Assembly: GCA_934216185.1 (NCBI GenBank)
Contig: CAKQBM010000038.1
Location: forward strand, 1-13,493
From: an uncultured Streptococcus sp.
GTDB lineage: Bacteria > Bacillota > Bacilli > Lactobacillales > Streptococcaceae
Reading direction: 5' to 3'
DNA: 13,493 bases
A program made the translations under genes and the position numbers. Positions 1 to 7,025 of this stretch are shown in pieces; position 1 is the first letter of the stretch, and every line of letters begins with the position of its first letter. The notes below the pieces were generated by a model. That model worked only from the letters and a program-made list of their open reading frames with translations. It did no database searches and was not told the DNA's origin.

Positions 1-399
1 TAGTAGGACTTGGTGAATCTCTGTCTCAGGACTTTGGATAATCTCCTGAGTAATCGCCTCATGATCTGTATCAAAGAGATGTTCAAAAGTATGGGAGTAG
101 GCACCATGTCCAAGGTCATGTAGGAGAGCAGCGGTCATAGTTAAGAGAGATTCAACAGGATTCCATTCTTCAGGATATTTTTCTTCAAAAATCTCTGTGA
201 TACGTCGAGCAATCTCATAGACTCCTAGACAGTGAGAGAAGCGGCTATGCTCTCCTCCGTGGAAGGTATAACTGGAAGTCCCCAGTTGTTTGATGCGACG
301 CAAACGTTGAAATTCTTTTGTATTAATCAAGTCATAGATGATTTGATTATTGACATGGATGTAGTTGTGAACTGGGTCACGGAATACTTTTTCGTTCAT
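1..399 (-). CDS. HD-domain phosphohydrolase (dGTPase-like), 5' part
   Basis: The first 133 codons of a reverse-strand gene that runs off the left edge of the window. The protein begins MNEKVFRDPVHNYIHV and carries the HD-superfamily metal-binding pattern: His51 in GGEHSRFSH, the HD pair at His94-Asp95 in ALLHDLGHGAYSH, and a further His at 103. Enzymes of this family are metal-dependent phosphohydrolases; the FRDPVH start and GGEHSRFSHCLGV segment are typical of the dNTP triphosphohydrolase-like (YwfO/SAMHD1-like) branch, so a role in dNTP turnover is inferred, but the exact substrate cannot be read here. The ATG at 397-399 is chosen because it matches the usual family N-terminus. No Shine-Dalgarno precedes it; an extended -10 lies so close that transcription should begin at the ATG itself. 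It is divergent from the DUF1934 gene. Confidence 0.9.
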   Translation of the reverse strand, partial: MNEKVFRDPVHNYIHVNNQIIYDLINTKEFQRLRRIKQLGTSSYTFHGGEHSRFSHCLGVYEIARRITEIFEEKYPEEWNPVESLLTMTAALLHDLGHGAYSHTFEHLFDTDHEAITQEIIQSPETEIHQVLL

Positions 400-405
400 A
401 TGACC

Positions 406-435
406 ATTATAGCAAAAAGCTAGAGTTTTTGGTAA
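406..435 (-). promoter_or_regulatory. Promoter of the HD-domain gene (leaderless type)
   Basis: On the reverse strand, TGC (414-412) plus TATAAT (411-406) forms a perfect extended -10. A weak -35-like TTACCA lies at 435-430 with an 18-bp spacer. With a six-base discriminator, the +1 base is position 399, the A of the start codon. The -35-like bases are the complement of the opposite promoter's TGGTAA. Confidence 0.75.
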
Positions 436-438
436 AAT
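430..438 (+). promoter_or_regulatory. Promoter of the DUF1934 gene (extended -10)
   Basis: TGG at 430-432 plus TAAAAT at 433-438 is an extended -10 with a predicted start near 445, giving an untranslated leader of about 26 nt. No convincing -35 is visible. The element overlaps the -35 region of the divergent HD-domain promoter, so the two are unlikely to be occupied at the same time. Confidence 0.65.
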
Positions 439-470
439 AGTAGGACAAGAGAGAAGAAAGAGGACCTGAT

Positions 471-848
471 GTGAAGATTCGGATGCGAAATACGATTCAG
501 TTTGATGAACAATTGGAAGTGATTGATCAGCTCTATGATGTTGAAGTGCACGAAAAGGGAGATTATAGCTACCTGCTTTTCTATAATGAGGAAAAGGAAA
601 AAGTAGTCATTAAATTTCATGGTCAAGAACTGGTGATGAGCCGTTTTTCCAATCCCAAGACCATTATGCGCTTTCTAAAGGATAGTGATAGTTTAGCCTA
701 TATCCCTACACCTATGGGTATGCAGGAGTTTATCATCCAAACGAGCCGCTATCAAGTAGGTGGACAAAAGATCTATTTAGACTATCAACTACAAAATCAA
801 GAGGGACACCTCTTTGCCAGCTATCAATTAGAAATTACTTGGGGCTAG
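471..848 (+). CDS. DUF1934 family protein (YwiB-like)
   Basis: A 125-residue soluble protein with no signal peptide or membrane segment. It consists of alternating short beta-strand-like stretches and ends in a conserved-looking YQLEITWG. It resembles the DUF1934/YwiB family, small calycin-like beta-barrel proteins of Firmicutes with no established biochemical role; the family call is from recognition of the sequence. The start is GTG at 471: the overlapping ATG at 469 runs directly into TGA, and an AGAGG ribosome binding site at 459-463 sits about 7 nt upstream of the GTG. It has its own promoter and is followed by the separately promoted ylxM-ffh pair. No clear terminator is seen between 849 and 922. 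Confidence 0.85.
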   Translation: MKIRMRNTIQFDEQLEVIDQLYDVEVHEKGDYSYLLFYNEEKEKVVIKFHGQELVMSRFSNPKTIMRFLKDSDSLAYIPTPMGMQEFIIQTSRYQVGGQKIYLDYQLQNQEGHLFASYQLEITWG

Positions 849-922
849 GCTCATATCTTTTTCAAATTTAGCTAGCTATCTTCTCGAATTGGCTTCCTAG
901 TGTGGTAGATTAGGCTAATTTT

Positions 923-931
923 TGGTATAAT
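923..931 (+). promoter_or_regulatory. Promoter of ylxM-ffh (leaderless type)
   Basis: TGG at 923-925 followed by TATAAT at 926-931 is a perfect extended -10. Only seven bases (932-938) separate it from the ATG at 939, so transcription should start at 938 or 939. No Shine-Dalgarno-like purine run exists upstream of this start codon. Confidence 0.8.
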
Positions 932-938
932 AAAAGTT

Positions 939-1271
939 ATGGAAATCGAAAAAACCAATCGTATGAATGCGCTCTTTGAATTTTATGCAGCGCTTTTAAC
1001 AGATAAGCAAATGAACTACATAGAGCTCTACTACGCTGATGATTACAGCCTTGCTGAAATTGCCGAGGAGTTTGGTGTCAGTCGTCAGGCTGTCTACGAC
1101 AATATCAAGCGGACAGAAAAGATTCTGGAAGATTATGAGATGAAATTGCACATGTACTCGGACTACATTGTTCGCAGTCAGATTTTTGACCAGATTTTGG
1201 AGCGCTATCCCAAGGATGACTTTCTGCAGGAGCAGATAGAAATTTTAACAAGCATTGATAATAGAGAATAA
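939..1271 (+). CDS. ylxM: YlxM, SRP-associated helix-turn-helix protein
   Basis: A 110-residue, mostly helical protein. Residues 36-57 ([20 protein letters not shown]) form a sigma-70-region-4-like helix-turn-helix, followed by a charged helix. YlxM proteins are encoded next to ffh in most Firmicutes; in streptococci, work on S. mutans YlxM points to binding of SRP components and modulation of SRP GTPase activity. That role is family knowledge and is not visible in the sequence. The ATG at 939 gives the usual family N-terminus and length. It is probably leaderless, because the -10 ends seven bases upstream and no Shine-Dalgarno is present. The gene lies 11 bp before ffh and is almost certainly cotranscribed with it. 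Confidence 0.93.
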
Positions 1272-1282
1272 GAGGAAGAAAC

Positions 1283-2854
1283 ATGGCATTTGAAAGTTTA
1301 ACAGAACGTTTGCAGAACGTCTTTAAAAATCTACGTAAAAAAGGAAAAATCTCAGAGGCTGATGTCCAAGAGGCAACCAAAGAGATTCGCTTGGCCTTGC
1401 TTGAAGCCGACGTTGCCTTGCCTGTTGTAAAGGACTTTATCAAAAAAGTTCGTGAGCGTGCAATCGGACACGAAGTCATTGATACCCTTAATCCTGCGCA
1501 ACAGATTATTAAAATCGTTGATGAGGAATTGACTGCTGTTTTAGGTTCTGACACAGCGGAGATTATCAAGTCACCTAAGATTCCTACGATTATCATGATG
1601 GTTGGTTTGCAGGGGGCTGGTAAAACAACCTTTGCTGGTAAATTGGCAAACAAACTCAAGAAAGAAGAAAATGCCCGTCCTTTGATGATTGCGGCGGATA
1701 TTTATCGTCCTGCAGCTATTGACCAGTTGAAAACTCTGGGTCAACAGATTGATGTGCCTGTCTTCGCTCTTGGGACAGAAGTTCCAGCTGTTGAGATTGT
1801 ACGTCAAGGTTTGGAACAAGCCCAAGCCAATCACAACGACTATGTCTTGATTGATACGGCAGGTCGTTTGCAGATTGATGAGCTTTTGATGAATGAGCTT
1901 CGCGATGTGAAAGCCTTGGCTCAGCCAAATGAAATCCTGCTTGTCGTTGATGCCATGATTGGTCAGGAAGCGGCCAATGTTGCGCGTGAGTTTAATGCTC
2001 AGTTGGAAGTGACTGGGGTGATCCTTACTAAGATTGATGGGGATACTCGTGGTGGTGCGGCTCTATCGGTTCGTCACATTACTGGTAAACCAATCAAGTT
2101 CACTGGTACAGGTGAAAAGATTACAGATATCGAAACCTTCCACCCAGACCGTATGTCTAGCCGTATCCTTGGCATGGGGGATATGCTCACTCTGATTGAG
2201 AAAGCTTCTCAAGAATACGATGAGCAAAAAGCCCTTGAAATGGCTGAGAAGATGCGCGAGAACACCTTTGATTTCAATGATTTCATCGATCAGTTGGATC
2301 AGGTGCAAAACATGGGGCCAATGGAAGACTTGCTCAAGATGATTCCAGGTATGGCCAACAATCCAGCTCTACAAAATATGAAGGTGGATGAGCGTCAGAT
2401 TGCCCGCAAACGTGCCATTGTGTCTTCTATGACGCCTGAAGAGCGTGAAAATCCTGATTTGTTAAATCCAAGCCGTCGCCGTCGTATTGCTGCAGGTTCT
2501 GGAAATACCTTTGTTGAAGTCAATAAATTCATCAAAGACTTTAACCAGGCTAAACAACTCATGCAAGGTGTTATGTCTGGGGATATGAACAAGATGATGA
2601 AGCAGATGGGAATCAATCCAAACAACCTTCCTAAAAATATGCCAAATATGGGAGGGATGGATATGTCTGCCCTTGAAGGAATGATGGGACAAGGTGGTAT
2701 GCCTGACTTGTCAGCTCTTGGTGGAGCAGGAATGCCAGATATGAGCCAAATGTTTGGTGGCGGACTCAAAGGTAAAATTGGTGAATTTGCCATGAAACAG
2801 TCTATGAAACGCATGGCGAATAAAATGAAGAAAGCGAAGAAGAAACGTAAGTAA
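1283..2854 (+). CDS. ffh: Signal recognition particle GTPase Ffh (SRP54)
   Basis: The 523-residue protein component of the signal recognition particle. It binds 4.5S/scRNA and signal peptides of nascent membrane and secreted proteins, then docks with FtsY to deliver the ribosome to SecYEG. Domains in order: N-domain helices (about 1-88); GTPase domain with G1 GLQGAGKT (108-115), G3 DTAGR (191-195) and G4 TKID (249-252); M domain from about 315, with the RNA-binding SRRRRIAAGSG segment (397-407) and a methionine-rich signal-peptide groove (about 427-490); and a basic tail ending KKAKKKRK. The length is slightly above that of E. coli Ffh because of a Met/Gly-rich C-terminal stretch, common in Gram-positive cocci. 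The start has a GAGGAAG binding site. It is the second gene of the ylxM-ffh operon and ends at a hairpin terminator. Confidence 0.98.
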   Translation: MAFESLTERLQNVFKNLRKKGKISEADVQEATKEIRLALLEADVALPVVKDFIKKVRERAIGHEVIDTLNPAQQIIKIVDEELTAVLGSDTAEIIKSPKIPTIIMMVGLQGAGKTTFAGKLANKLKKEENARPLMIAADIYRPAAIDQLKTLGQQIDVPVFALGTEVPAVEIVRQGLEQAQANHNDYVLIDTAGRLQIDELLMNELRDVKALAQPNEILLVVDAMIGQEAANVAREFNAQLEVTGVILTKIDGDTRGGAALSVRHITGKPIKFTGTGEKITDIETFHPDRMSSRILGMGDMLTLIEKASQEYDEQKALEMAEKMRENTFDFNDFIDQLDQVQNMGPMEDLLKMIPGMANNPALQNMKVDERQIARKRAIVSSMTPEERENPDLLNPSRRRRIAAGSGNTFVEVNKFIKDFNQAKQLMQGVMSGDMNKMMKQMGINPNNLPKNMPNMGGMDMSALEGMMGQGGMPDLSALGGAGMPDMSQMFGGGLKGKIGEFAMKQSMKRMANKMKKAKKKRK

Positions 2855-2892
2855 GACAAGAGATTGAGTTAAATAAAGCAAATATTATAAAC

Positions 2893-2939
2893 AAACGCAT
2901 AGTGTCAAGGTTTATGAACACCTGATATTATGCGTTTTT
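2893..2939 (+). terminator. Terminator after ffh; copy 1 of a repeated element
   Basis: The arms AAACGCATA (2893-2901) and TATGCGTTT (2929-2937) pair perfectly. The stem continues through G.U-containing pairs to GG/CC (2909-2910 with 2921-2922), and TTTTT ends the element. It lies between the convergent genes ffh and uraA. Its reverse complement is closely related to the hairpin at 6909-6955. Confidence 0.88.
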
Positions 2940-2978
2940 GATTTTAATAATTGTAAGACATTTTTATTATACCGTATG

Positions 2979-3007
2979 AAAAAACCACTCAGATAACTGA
3001 GTGGTTT
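2979..3007 (-). terminator. Terminator of uraA
   Basis: The arms AAACCACTCAG (2982-2992) and CTGAGTGGTTT (2997-3007) form a perfect 11-bp stem with a four-base loop. On the reverse strand a run of six T follows (2984-2979). It lies 16 bp beyond the uraA stop codon. Confidence 0.92.
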
Positions 3008-3023
3008 AGGTGTATTTAGACTC

Positions 3024-4307
3024 TTAGTCTTTATTTTCGTATGGCAAGATCAAGTTCAAGATGATTCCTGTCATGGCTGATAGGGCAGTACCTGAAAGTG
3101 TAACTGGACCAAGTTTAAGGATAGCTCCTCCAAGTCCAAGGACCAACATAGCACTTGCGATGATTAGGTTACGCATTTGAGCGAAATCAACACGTTCTTT
3201 GATCAAGACTTTCAAACCGTTGCTGGCGATAACCCCATAGAGAAGAATCGACATACCACCAAGAACAGCGTTTGGAATGGTTGAAATCAAGGCAGTAAAT
3301 TTACCAAGGAAGCTAAGAGCAATCGCGATGAAGGCAGCGTTACGGATAACTGAGACAGAAGCGATACGAGTCATACCGATAACCCCTGTGTTTTCTCCAT
3401 AAGTTGTATTGGCTGGTCCACCAAGGAAGGCAGAAACAGAAGTTGCGATACCGTCACCAAGAAGAGTACGGTGAAGACCTGGTTCTTTCAAGAATTGACG
3501 GCCACAGATTTGACCCAAGACAGTATGGTCACCGATATGTTCAGAAATTGTTACGATAGCGATTGGCAAGATGGCGATAGTTTCTGGACCAAAGTAAAGA
3601 CTGTACTCTTTAAAGGCACCACCAGTACTAAATGGCAAGTAGAAACCAGGAATTTCAAACCAGTCAGCTTTAAGAACTGGTGTAAAGTCAACTAGCCCAA
3701 GAGCTAGAGCGAAGAGGTAACCACCGATAATGGCAAAGAGGAATGGAATGATTCGTAGGAAGCCTTTTCCTTTAGTATTGATAAAGGCAGCAATCAAGAA
3801 AGTAACAACCGCTACAAGAGCATTTTTCCAATTTCCGTCCGCTACAAGACCAGCATTGGTAACAGCTGAACCTGCAAGTCCAAGACCGATAACGATGATC
3901 ATAGGTCCAATGATGATTGGTGGTAAGAGTTTATCAATCCATTTTGTACCTGCGAAACGAACACCGGCAGCGACAAGGACATAGATGAAACCTGTAAGGA
4001 TAACCCCTGTTTGTGCAGCTGATACATCCCCTCCTAGTTCCTTCATAGCTAGGGACATAGCTGTGATAAAGGCGAATGATGATCCTAGATAAACAGGAAC
4101 TCTAAAACCAGTTGCGATCATGTAGATGAGTGTTCCAACACCTGAAGCAAAAAGGGCAACAGATACAGGCATTCCCAAAATCAATGGTACCAAGATGGTC
4201 GCACCAAACATGGCGAAAACGTGTTGGAAACTAAGGAGAATTCCTTTTCCAGCTGAAGGACGTTGGTCAACGTCTAGTAACAAATCAACAGTTGATTCTT
4301 GTTTCAT
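3024..4307 (-). CDS. uraA: Uracil permease (NCS2 family)
   Basis: A 427-residue membrane protein of the nucleobase-cation symporter-2 family that imports uracil with protons for the pyrimidine salvage pathway. Long hydrophobic stretches run almost throughout (about 14 segments expected for the family). Family hallmarks are visible: YLGSSFAFITA (73-83), SEHIGDH with Glu256, and GENTGVIGMTRIAS with Glu305, the two acidic positions that bind uracil in E. coli UraA. The start at 4307 (MKQEST) is chosen over an in-frame ATG at 4343 because the latter lies inside the leader terminator, whereas GTGAGG sits about 7 nt before 4307. The gene stands alone on the reverse strand, convergent with ffh, and is preceded by a PyrR-type attenuator. 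The same gene is called pyrP in some annotations. Confidence 0.95.
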   Translation of the reverse strand: MKQESTVDLLLDVDQRPSAGKGILLSFQHVFAMFGATILVPLILGMPVSVALFASGVGTLIYMIATGFRVPVYLGSSFAFITAMSLAMKELGGDVSAAQTGVILTGFIYVLVAAGVRFAGTKWIDKLLPPIIIGPMIIVIGLGLAGSAVTNAGLVADGNWKNALVAVVTFLIAAFINTKGKGFLRIIPFLFAIIGGYLFALALGLVDFTPVLKADWFEIPGFYLPFSTGGAFKEYSLYFGPETIAILPIAIVTISEHIGDHTVLGQICGRQFLKEPGLHRTLLGDGIATSVSAFLGGPANTTYGENTGVIGMTRIASVSVIRNAAFIAIALSFLGKFTALISTIPNAVLGGMSILLYGVIASNGLKVLIKERVDFAQMRNLIIASAMLVLGLGGAILKLGPVTLSGTALSAMTGIILNLILPYENKD

Positions 4308-4328
4308 ATAAACCTCACTTTTGGGCAT

Positions 4329-4457
4329 CAAAAAAGAGCCCATTATTTTACAGCAATAGGCCCTCAGAGTAAGACTTCTCTAAAATCTAGATTTTAGAGA
4401 GTTTTAAATATTTCTGCGTCTTTGTCACCTCACGGGATGACATTAAAAACCTTTGCT
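4329..4457 (-). promoter_or_regulatory. PyrR-type transcription attenuator of uraA
   Basis: Reading the reverse strand from the predicted start at 4457, the first element is a PyrR-binding hairpin GTCATCCCGTGAGGTGAC (4441-4424): 5-bp stem, loop CCCGUGAG. Next comes a perfect 22-nt palindrome (4399-4378). The last is a terminator with stem GAG..CCUAUU / AAUGGGCUC (4365-4336) followed by six T (4335-4330). A competing antiterminator is possible: CCC, GAG and AAGAC in 4436-4418 can pair with GTCTT, CTC and GGG in 4375-4361, the last overlapping the terminator's proximal arm. When UMP is plentiful, PyrR is expected to hold the first hairpin and allow termination. The loop is identical to that in front of pyrR. 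Confidence 0.85.
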
Positions 4458-4463
4458 TAGGAT

Positions 4464-4492
4464 AGTATAGCAGAAAAAAATGATTTTGTAAA
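4464..4492 (-). promoter_or_regulatory. Promoter of uraA
   Basis: On the reverse strand, TTTACA (4492-4487), a 17-bp spacer, then TGC TATACT (-10 at 4469-4464). This is an extended -10 with a good -35 and a predicted start near 4457. The -35 box lies inside the first unit of the adjacent 49-bp tandem repeat. Confidence 0.8.
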
Positions 4493-4600
4493 TCATTTTT
4501 TCCCGAGCCTGAAAATAAAAGAGCGAGGCTGATTTTGTAAATCATTTTTTCCCGAGCCTAGAAATAAAAAAGCGAGGTTGACTTTGTAAACATTTTTTAC
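4482..4600. repeat. 49-bp tandem repeat, about 2.4 copies
   Basis: Units begin GATTTTGTAAATC at 4482 and 4531, and a diverged partial unit begins GACTTTGTAAAC at 4580; the period is exactly 49 bp. Each full unit holds a small palindrome (TGATTTTGTAAATCA), a T run, CCCGAGCCT, an A-rich middle and GCGAGG(C/T)T. AGCCT and AGGCT can pair within a unit or between units. Units 1 and 2 differ at only a few positions. It fills the gap between uraA and rsmG. No separate terminator for rsmG is evident, so these structures may serve that purpose. Confidence 0.9.
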
Positions 4601-4608
4601 TTAAAAGA

Positions 4609-5322
4609 TTAAAGCGGGCGTTTATTTGGCATGCCAGCCTTACGTGGATATTTATTTGGTGTTTCTTTTTTCTTTTCTACAACTGTCATGTAACGCGGAT
4701 CTCCATTTGGTAGGGCGTAACTGAGATTGTCTTCGACCTTACTGAAGAGGAGATTGAGGGCATTCTTAGCTTCTAACAATTCCTCAGGCGCATTGCTGGC
4801 CTTGAGTGCCAATAGCTTGCCACCAACTTTAAGGTAGGGAATAGTTAATTCAGATAGGACCTGCATACGGGCAACCGCACGAGCTGTTACAAAATCATAT
4901 TGAGCACGGAAGTTCTTGTCTTGGGCGAAATCTTCTGCTCGCCCATGGTAAAAATGTACACCATCCAAGTCTAGTTCTTGAGCCAATAGTTGGAGGAAGT
5001 TGATGCGCTTGTTGAGCGAATCAATGATGGTCACATCTAACTGAGGATAGAGGATTTTCATTGGTAGACTAGGAAATCCTGCCCCAGCACCGATATCAAG
5101 AAGTTTGATATTTTCATTGGGAATCAAGCCTTGCAGAATGGGTGCAATCGAATCGTAAAAATGTTTGAGATAAACTTCTTCCTTGTCTGTAATGGCCGTC
5201 AAATTAATTTTTTCATTCCACTCGACCAAGAGTTCAAAATAACGTTCAAATTGTTCTTTTTGCTGATCCGAAAGTGGAAGATTTTGCTCGGCAAGCAAGT
5301 TGTAAAATGTTTCTGGTTTCAT
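4609..5322 (-). CDS. rsmG: 16S rRNA (guanine527-N7)-methyltransferase RsmG (GidB)
   Basis: A 237-residue cytoplasmic Rossmann-fold methyltransferase that adds the N7 methyl group to G527 of 16S rRNA using S-adenosylmethionine. Loss in other bacteria gives low-level streptomycin resistance. The SAM-binding motif I is [12 protein letters not shown] (74-85). The segment FYDSIAP (55-61) before it and TARAVARM (146-153) after it are typical of the family. The C-terminus ends in a basic [13 protein letters not shown] tail, also typical. The start at 5322 (MKPETF) has an AAGGA site about 8 nt upstream and gives the normal family length; an in-frame upstream ATG at 5346 is ignored for that reason. 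It is divergent from lemA-htpX and lies upstream of the 49-bp repeats. Confidence 0.96.
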   Translation of the reverse strand: MKPETFYNLLAEQNLPLSDQQKEQFERYFELLVEWNEKINLTAITDKEEVYLKHFYDSIAPILQGLIPNENIKLLDIGAGAGFPSLPMKILYPQLDVTIIDSLNKRINFLQLLAQELDLDGVHFYHGRAEDFAQDKNFRAQYDFVTARAVARMQVLSELTIPYLKVGGKLLALKASNAPEELLEAKNALNLLFSKVEDNLSYALPNGDPRYMTVVEKKKETPNKYPRKAGMPNKRPL

Positions 5323-5349
5323 AGTGTTTTCCTTCTTTAGTATCATCTT

Positions 5350-5358
5350 ATTTTACCA
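5350..5358 (-). promoter_or_regulatory. Promoter of rsmG (extended -10)
   Basis: On the reverse strand, TGG (5358-5356) plus TAAAAT (5355-5350), predicted start near 5343, leaving a leader of about 21 nt that contains the Shine-Dalgarno. There is no good -35. The opposite-strand reading of this element supplies TTACCA as a -35-like box for lemA. Confidence 0.65.
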
Positions 5359-5382
5359 CAATCATTAAAAATTTGATATACT
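5353..5382 (+). promoter_or_regulatory. Promoter of lemA-htpX
   Basis: TGA (5374-5376) plus TATACT (5377-5382) forms an extended -10. TTACCA at 5353-5358 lies 18 bp upstream as a weak -35. The predicted start is near 5389. It overlaps the divergent rsmG promoter in the same geometry as the pair at 406-438. Confidence 0.7.
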
Positions 5383-5415
5383 GGTACTAATCTAAAAGTA
5401 GAAAGGACTTATATC

Positions 5416-5976
5416 ATGACTTGGATTATTCTTGGAGTTTTGGCTCTTGTTGTTATTTTTGTGATTGTTAGCTATAACGGTTTGGTTAAAAATCGTATGC
5501 AAACAAAGGAGGCTTGGAGTCAGATTGATGTTCAGTTGAAACGTCGAAATGACCTCTTGCCAAACTTGATTGAGACTGTAAAAGGTTACGCTAAATATGA
5601 AGGTTCTACCCTTGAAAAGGTGGCAGAACTACGTAACCAAGTGGCAGCAGCGACTTCACCAGCAGAAGCTATGAAAGCTAGTGATGCCCTCACTCGTCAA
5701 GTTTCAGGTATTTTTGCAGTTGCAGAAAGCTACCCAGACTTGAAAGCTAGTGCCAACTTTGTTAAATTGCAAGAGGAGTTGACAAATACAGAAAATAAAA
5801 TTTCTTACTCTCGTCAACTCTATAACAGTGTTGTCAGCAACTACAATGTAAAATTAGAAACCTTCCCAAGCAATATTATCGCTGGACTATTTGGATTTAA
5901 AGCGGCAGATTTCCTTCAAACACCAGAAGAGGAAAAGGCAGTTCCTAAAGTTGATTTTAGCGGTTTAGGTGACTAA
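5416..5976 (+). CDS. lemA: LemA family membrane-anchored protein
   Basis: A 186-residue protein with one N-terminal membrane segment (about residues 2-20, [18 protein letters not shown]) and a helical extracytoplasmic or cytoplasmic body. The family signature is clear: [20 protein letters not shown] (20-39) continuing [19 protein letters not shown], then the [11 protein letters not shown] stretch and the [16 protein letters not shown] region near the C-terminus. LemA proteins have no firmly established function; pairing with the HtpX protease is common in Gram-positives and suggests an envelope-stress or membrane-proteostasis role. The ATG at 5416 is preceded by AAAGGA, about 10 nt away. The stop is separated from the htpX ATG by a single base, implying translational coupling. 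Confidence 0.94.
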   Translation: MTWIILGVLALVVIFVIVSYNGLVKNRMQTKEAWSQIDVQLKRRNDLLPNLIETVKGYAKYEGSTLEKVAELRNQVAAATSPAEAMKASDALTRQVSGIFAVAESYPDLKASANFVKLQEELTNTENKISYSRQLYNSVVSNYNVKLETFPSNIIAGLFGFKAADFLQTPEEEKAVPKVDFSGLGD

Positions 5977-5977
5977 G

Positions 5978-6877
5978 ATGTTGTTTGATCAAATTGCAAG
6001 CAATAAACGAAAAACCTGGATTTTGTTGCTGGTATTTTTCCTACTCTTAGCTCTTGTTGGCTATGCGGTTGGTTACCTCTTTATGCGATCTGGCCTTGGT
6101 GGTTTGGTTATCGCTCTGATTATCGGCTTTATCTATGCCTTGTCTATGATTTTTCAATCGACAGAGATTGTCATGTCCATGAACGGGGCGCGTGAGGTGG
6201 ATGAACAAACGGCACCAGACCTCTACCATGTAGTGGAAGATATGGCTATGGTGGCTCAGATTCCCATGCCCCGTGTTTTCATCATTGATGATCCAGCCTT
6301 AAATGCCTTTGCGACAGGCTCTAACCCTCAAAACGCGGCGGTTGCTGCGACTTCAGGTCTCTTAGCTATCATGAATCGCGAGGAGCTAGAAGCTGTTATG
6401 GGACATGAAGTCAGTCATATTCGTAATTACGATATCCGTATTTCGACTATTGCTGTTGCCCTTGCTAGTGCTATCACCATGCTTTCTAGTATGGCAGGTC
6501 GTATGATGTGGTGGGGTGGAGCAGGTCGCAGACGAAGTGACGATGATAGAGATGGAAATGGTCTTGAAATCATTATGCTCGTGGTTTCCCTACTAGCTAT
6601 TGTGCTGGCACCTCTCGTTGCAACTTTGGTGCAACTAGCTATTTCTCGTCAGAGGGAATTCCTAGCTGATGCTTCCAGTGTCGAGTTGACGCGCAATCCT
6701 CAAGGAATGATTAATGCCCTACGTAAGTTAGACAATAGTAAACCCATGAGTCGTCCTGTTGATGATGCCAGCAGTGCACTTTATATCAATGATCCCAAGA
6801 AAGGTGGAGGGTTCCAAAAACTCTTTTATACCCACCCACCTATCTCAGAACGGATTGAACGTTTAAGACATATGTAA
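5978..6877 (+). CDS. htpX: Membrane zinc metalloprotease HtpX
   Basis: A 299-residue M48-family membrane protease that degrades damaged or misassembled membrane proteins. Two N-terminal membrane segments (about 14-34 and 41-60) precede the catalytic domain. The zinc site is HEVSH (143-147), with the third ligand Glu227 in REFLADASS; two further hydrophobic segments flank it (about 156-171 and 197-222). The domain ends with [12 protein letters not shown], the usual family C-terminus. The ATG at 5978 is preferred over an in-frame GTG at 5969, which lies inside lemA. It is cotranscribed with lemA and ends at a bidirectional hairpin shared with the convergent ABC-F gene. Confidence 0.96.
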   Translation: MLFDQIASNKRKTWILLLVFFLLLALVGYAVGYLFMRSGLGGLVIALIIGFIYALSMIFQSTEIVMSMNGAREVDEQTAPDLYHVVEDMAMVAQIPMPRVFIIDDPALNAFATGSNPQNAAVAATSGLLAIMNREELEAVMGHEVSHIRNYDIRISTIAVALASAITMLSSMAGRMMWWGGAGRRRSDDDRDGNGLEIIMLVVSLLAIVLAPLVATLVQLAISRQREFLADASSVELTRNPQGMINALRKLDNSKPMSRPVDDASSALYINDPKKGGGFQKLFYTHPPISERIERLRHM

Positions 6878-6908
6878 AATGAAGGCTGGGAAAAGTCTTT
6901 AAAATCTG

Positions 6909-6955
6909 AAAAACGCATAATATCAGGTGTGAAAAACTTGATGTTATGCGTTTTA
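6909..6955. terminator. Bidirectional terminator between htpX and the ABC-F gene; copy 2 of the repeated element
   Basis: AAAACGCATAA (6910-6920) pairs perfectly with TTATGCGTTTT (6944-6954), and the stem continues with wobbles through 6921-6927 and 6937-6943. T runs flank it in both directions (TTTT after 6950; on the reverse strand five T at 6913-6909). It is suited to ending both convergent genes. Its sequence is nearly the reverse complement of the element at 2893-2939, sharing a 22-nt block. Confidence 0.88.
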
Positions 6956-7025
6956 TTATGGGAAGATTTACTTCTTTTTCTCCTAAAATTGTGTTTTTGC
7001 TCCACCTATCTGCTATGTTGCAAAT

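Noticed and set aside
232..423. 63-codon forward frame over the HD-domain gene
   Set aside because: It lies opposite a strongly conserved coding sequence and covers the HD gene's promoter; no initiation signal is seen.
849..922. Terminator after the DUF1934 gene
   Set aside because: Only very short inverted repeats (such as ATTAG/CTAAT with no loop) were found, and no stem followed by a T run.
2395..2859. 154-codon open frame antisense to ffh
   Set aside because: It mirrors the Met/Gly-rich coding of ffh, has no ribosome binding site or promoter, and matches no family I recognise. The antisense frame at 1105-1659 is rejected for the same reasons.
4308..4343. Longer uraA start at 4343
   Set aside because: This ATG lies inside the leader terminator hairpin; the start at 4307 has its own ribosome binding site and gives the normal protein length.
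4482..4600. CRISPR array
   Set aside because: The repeats are directly tandem without unique spacers, there are only 2.4 units, and no cas genes are nearby.
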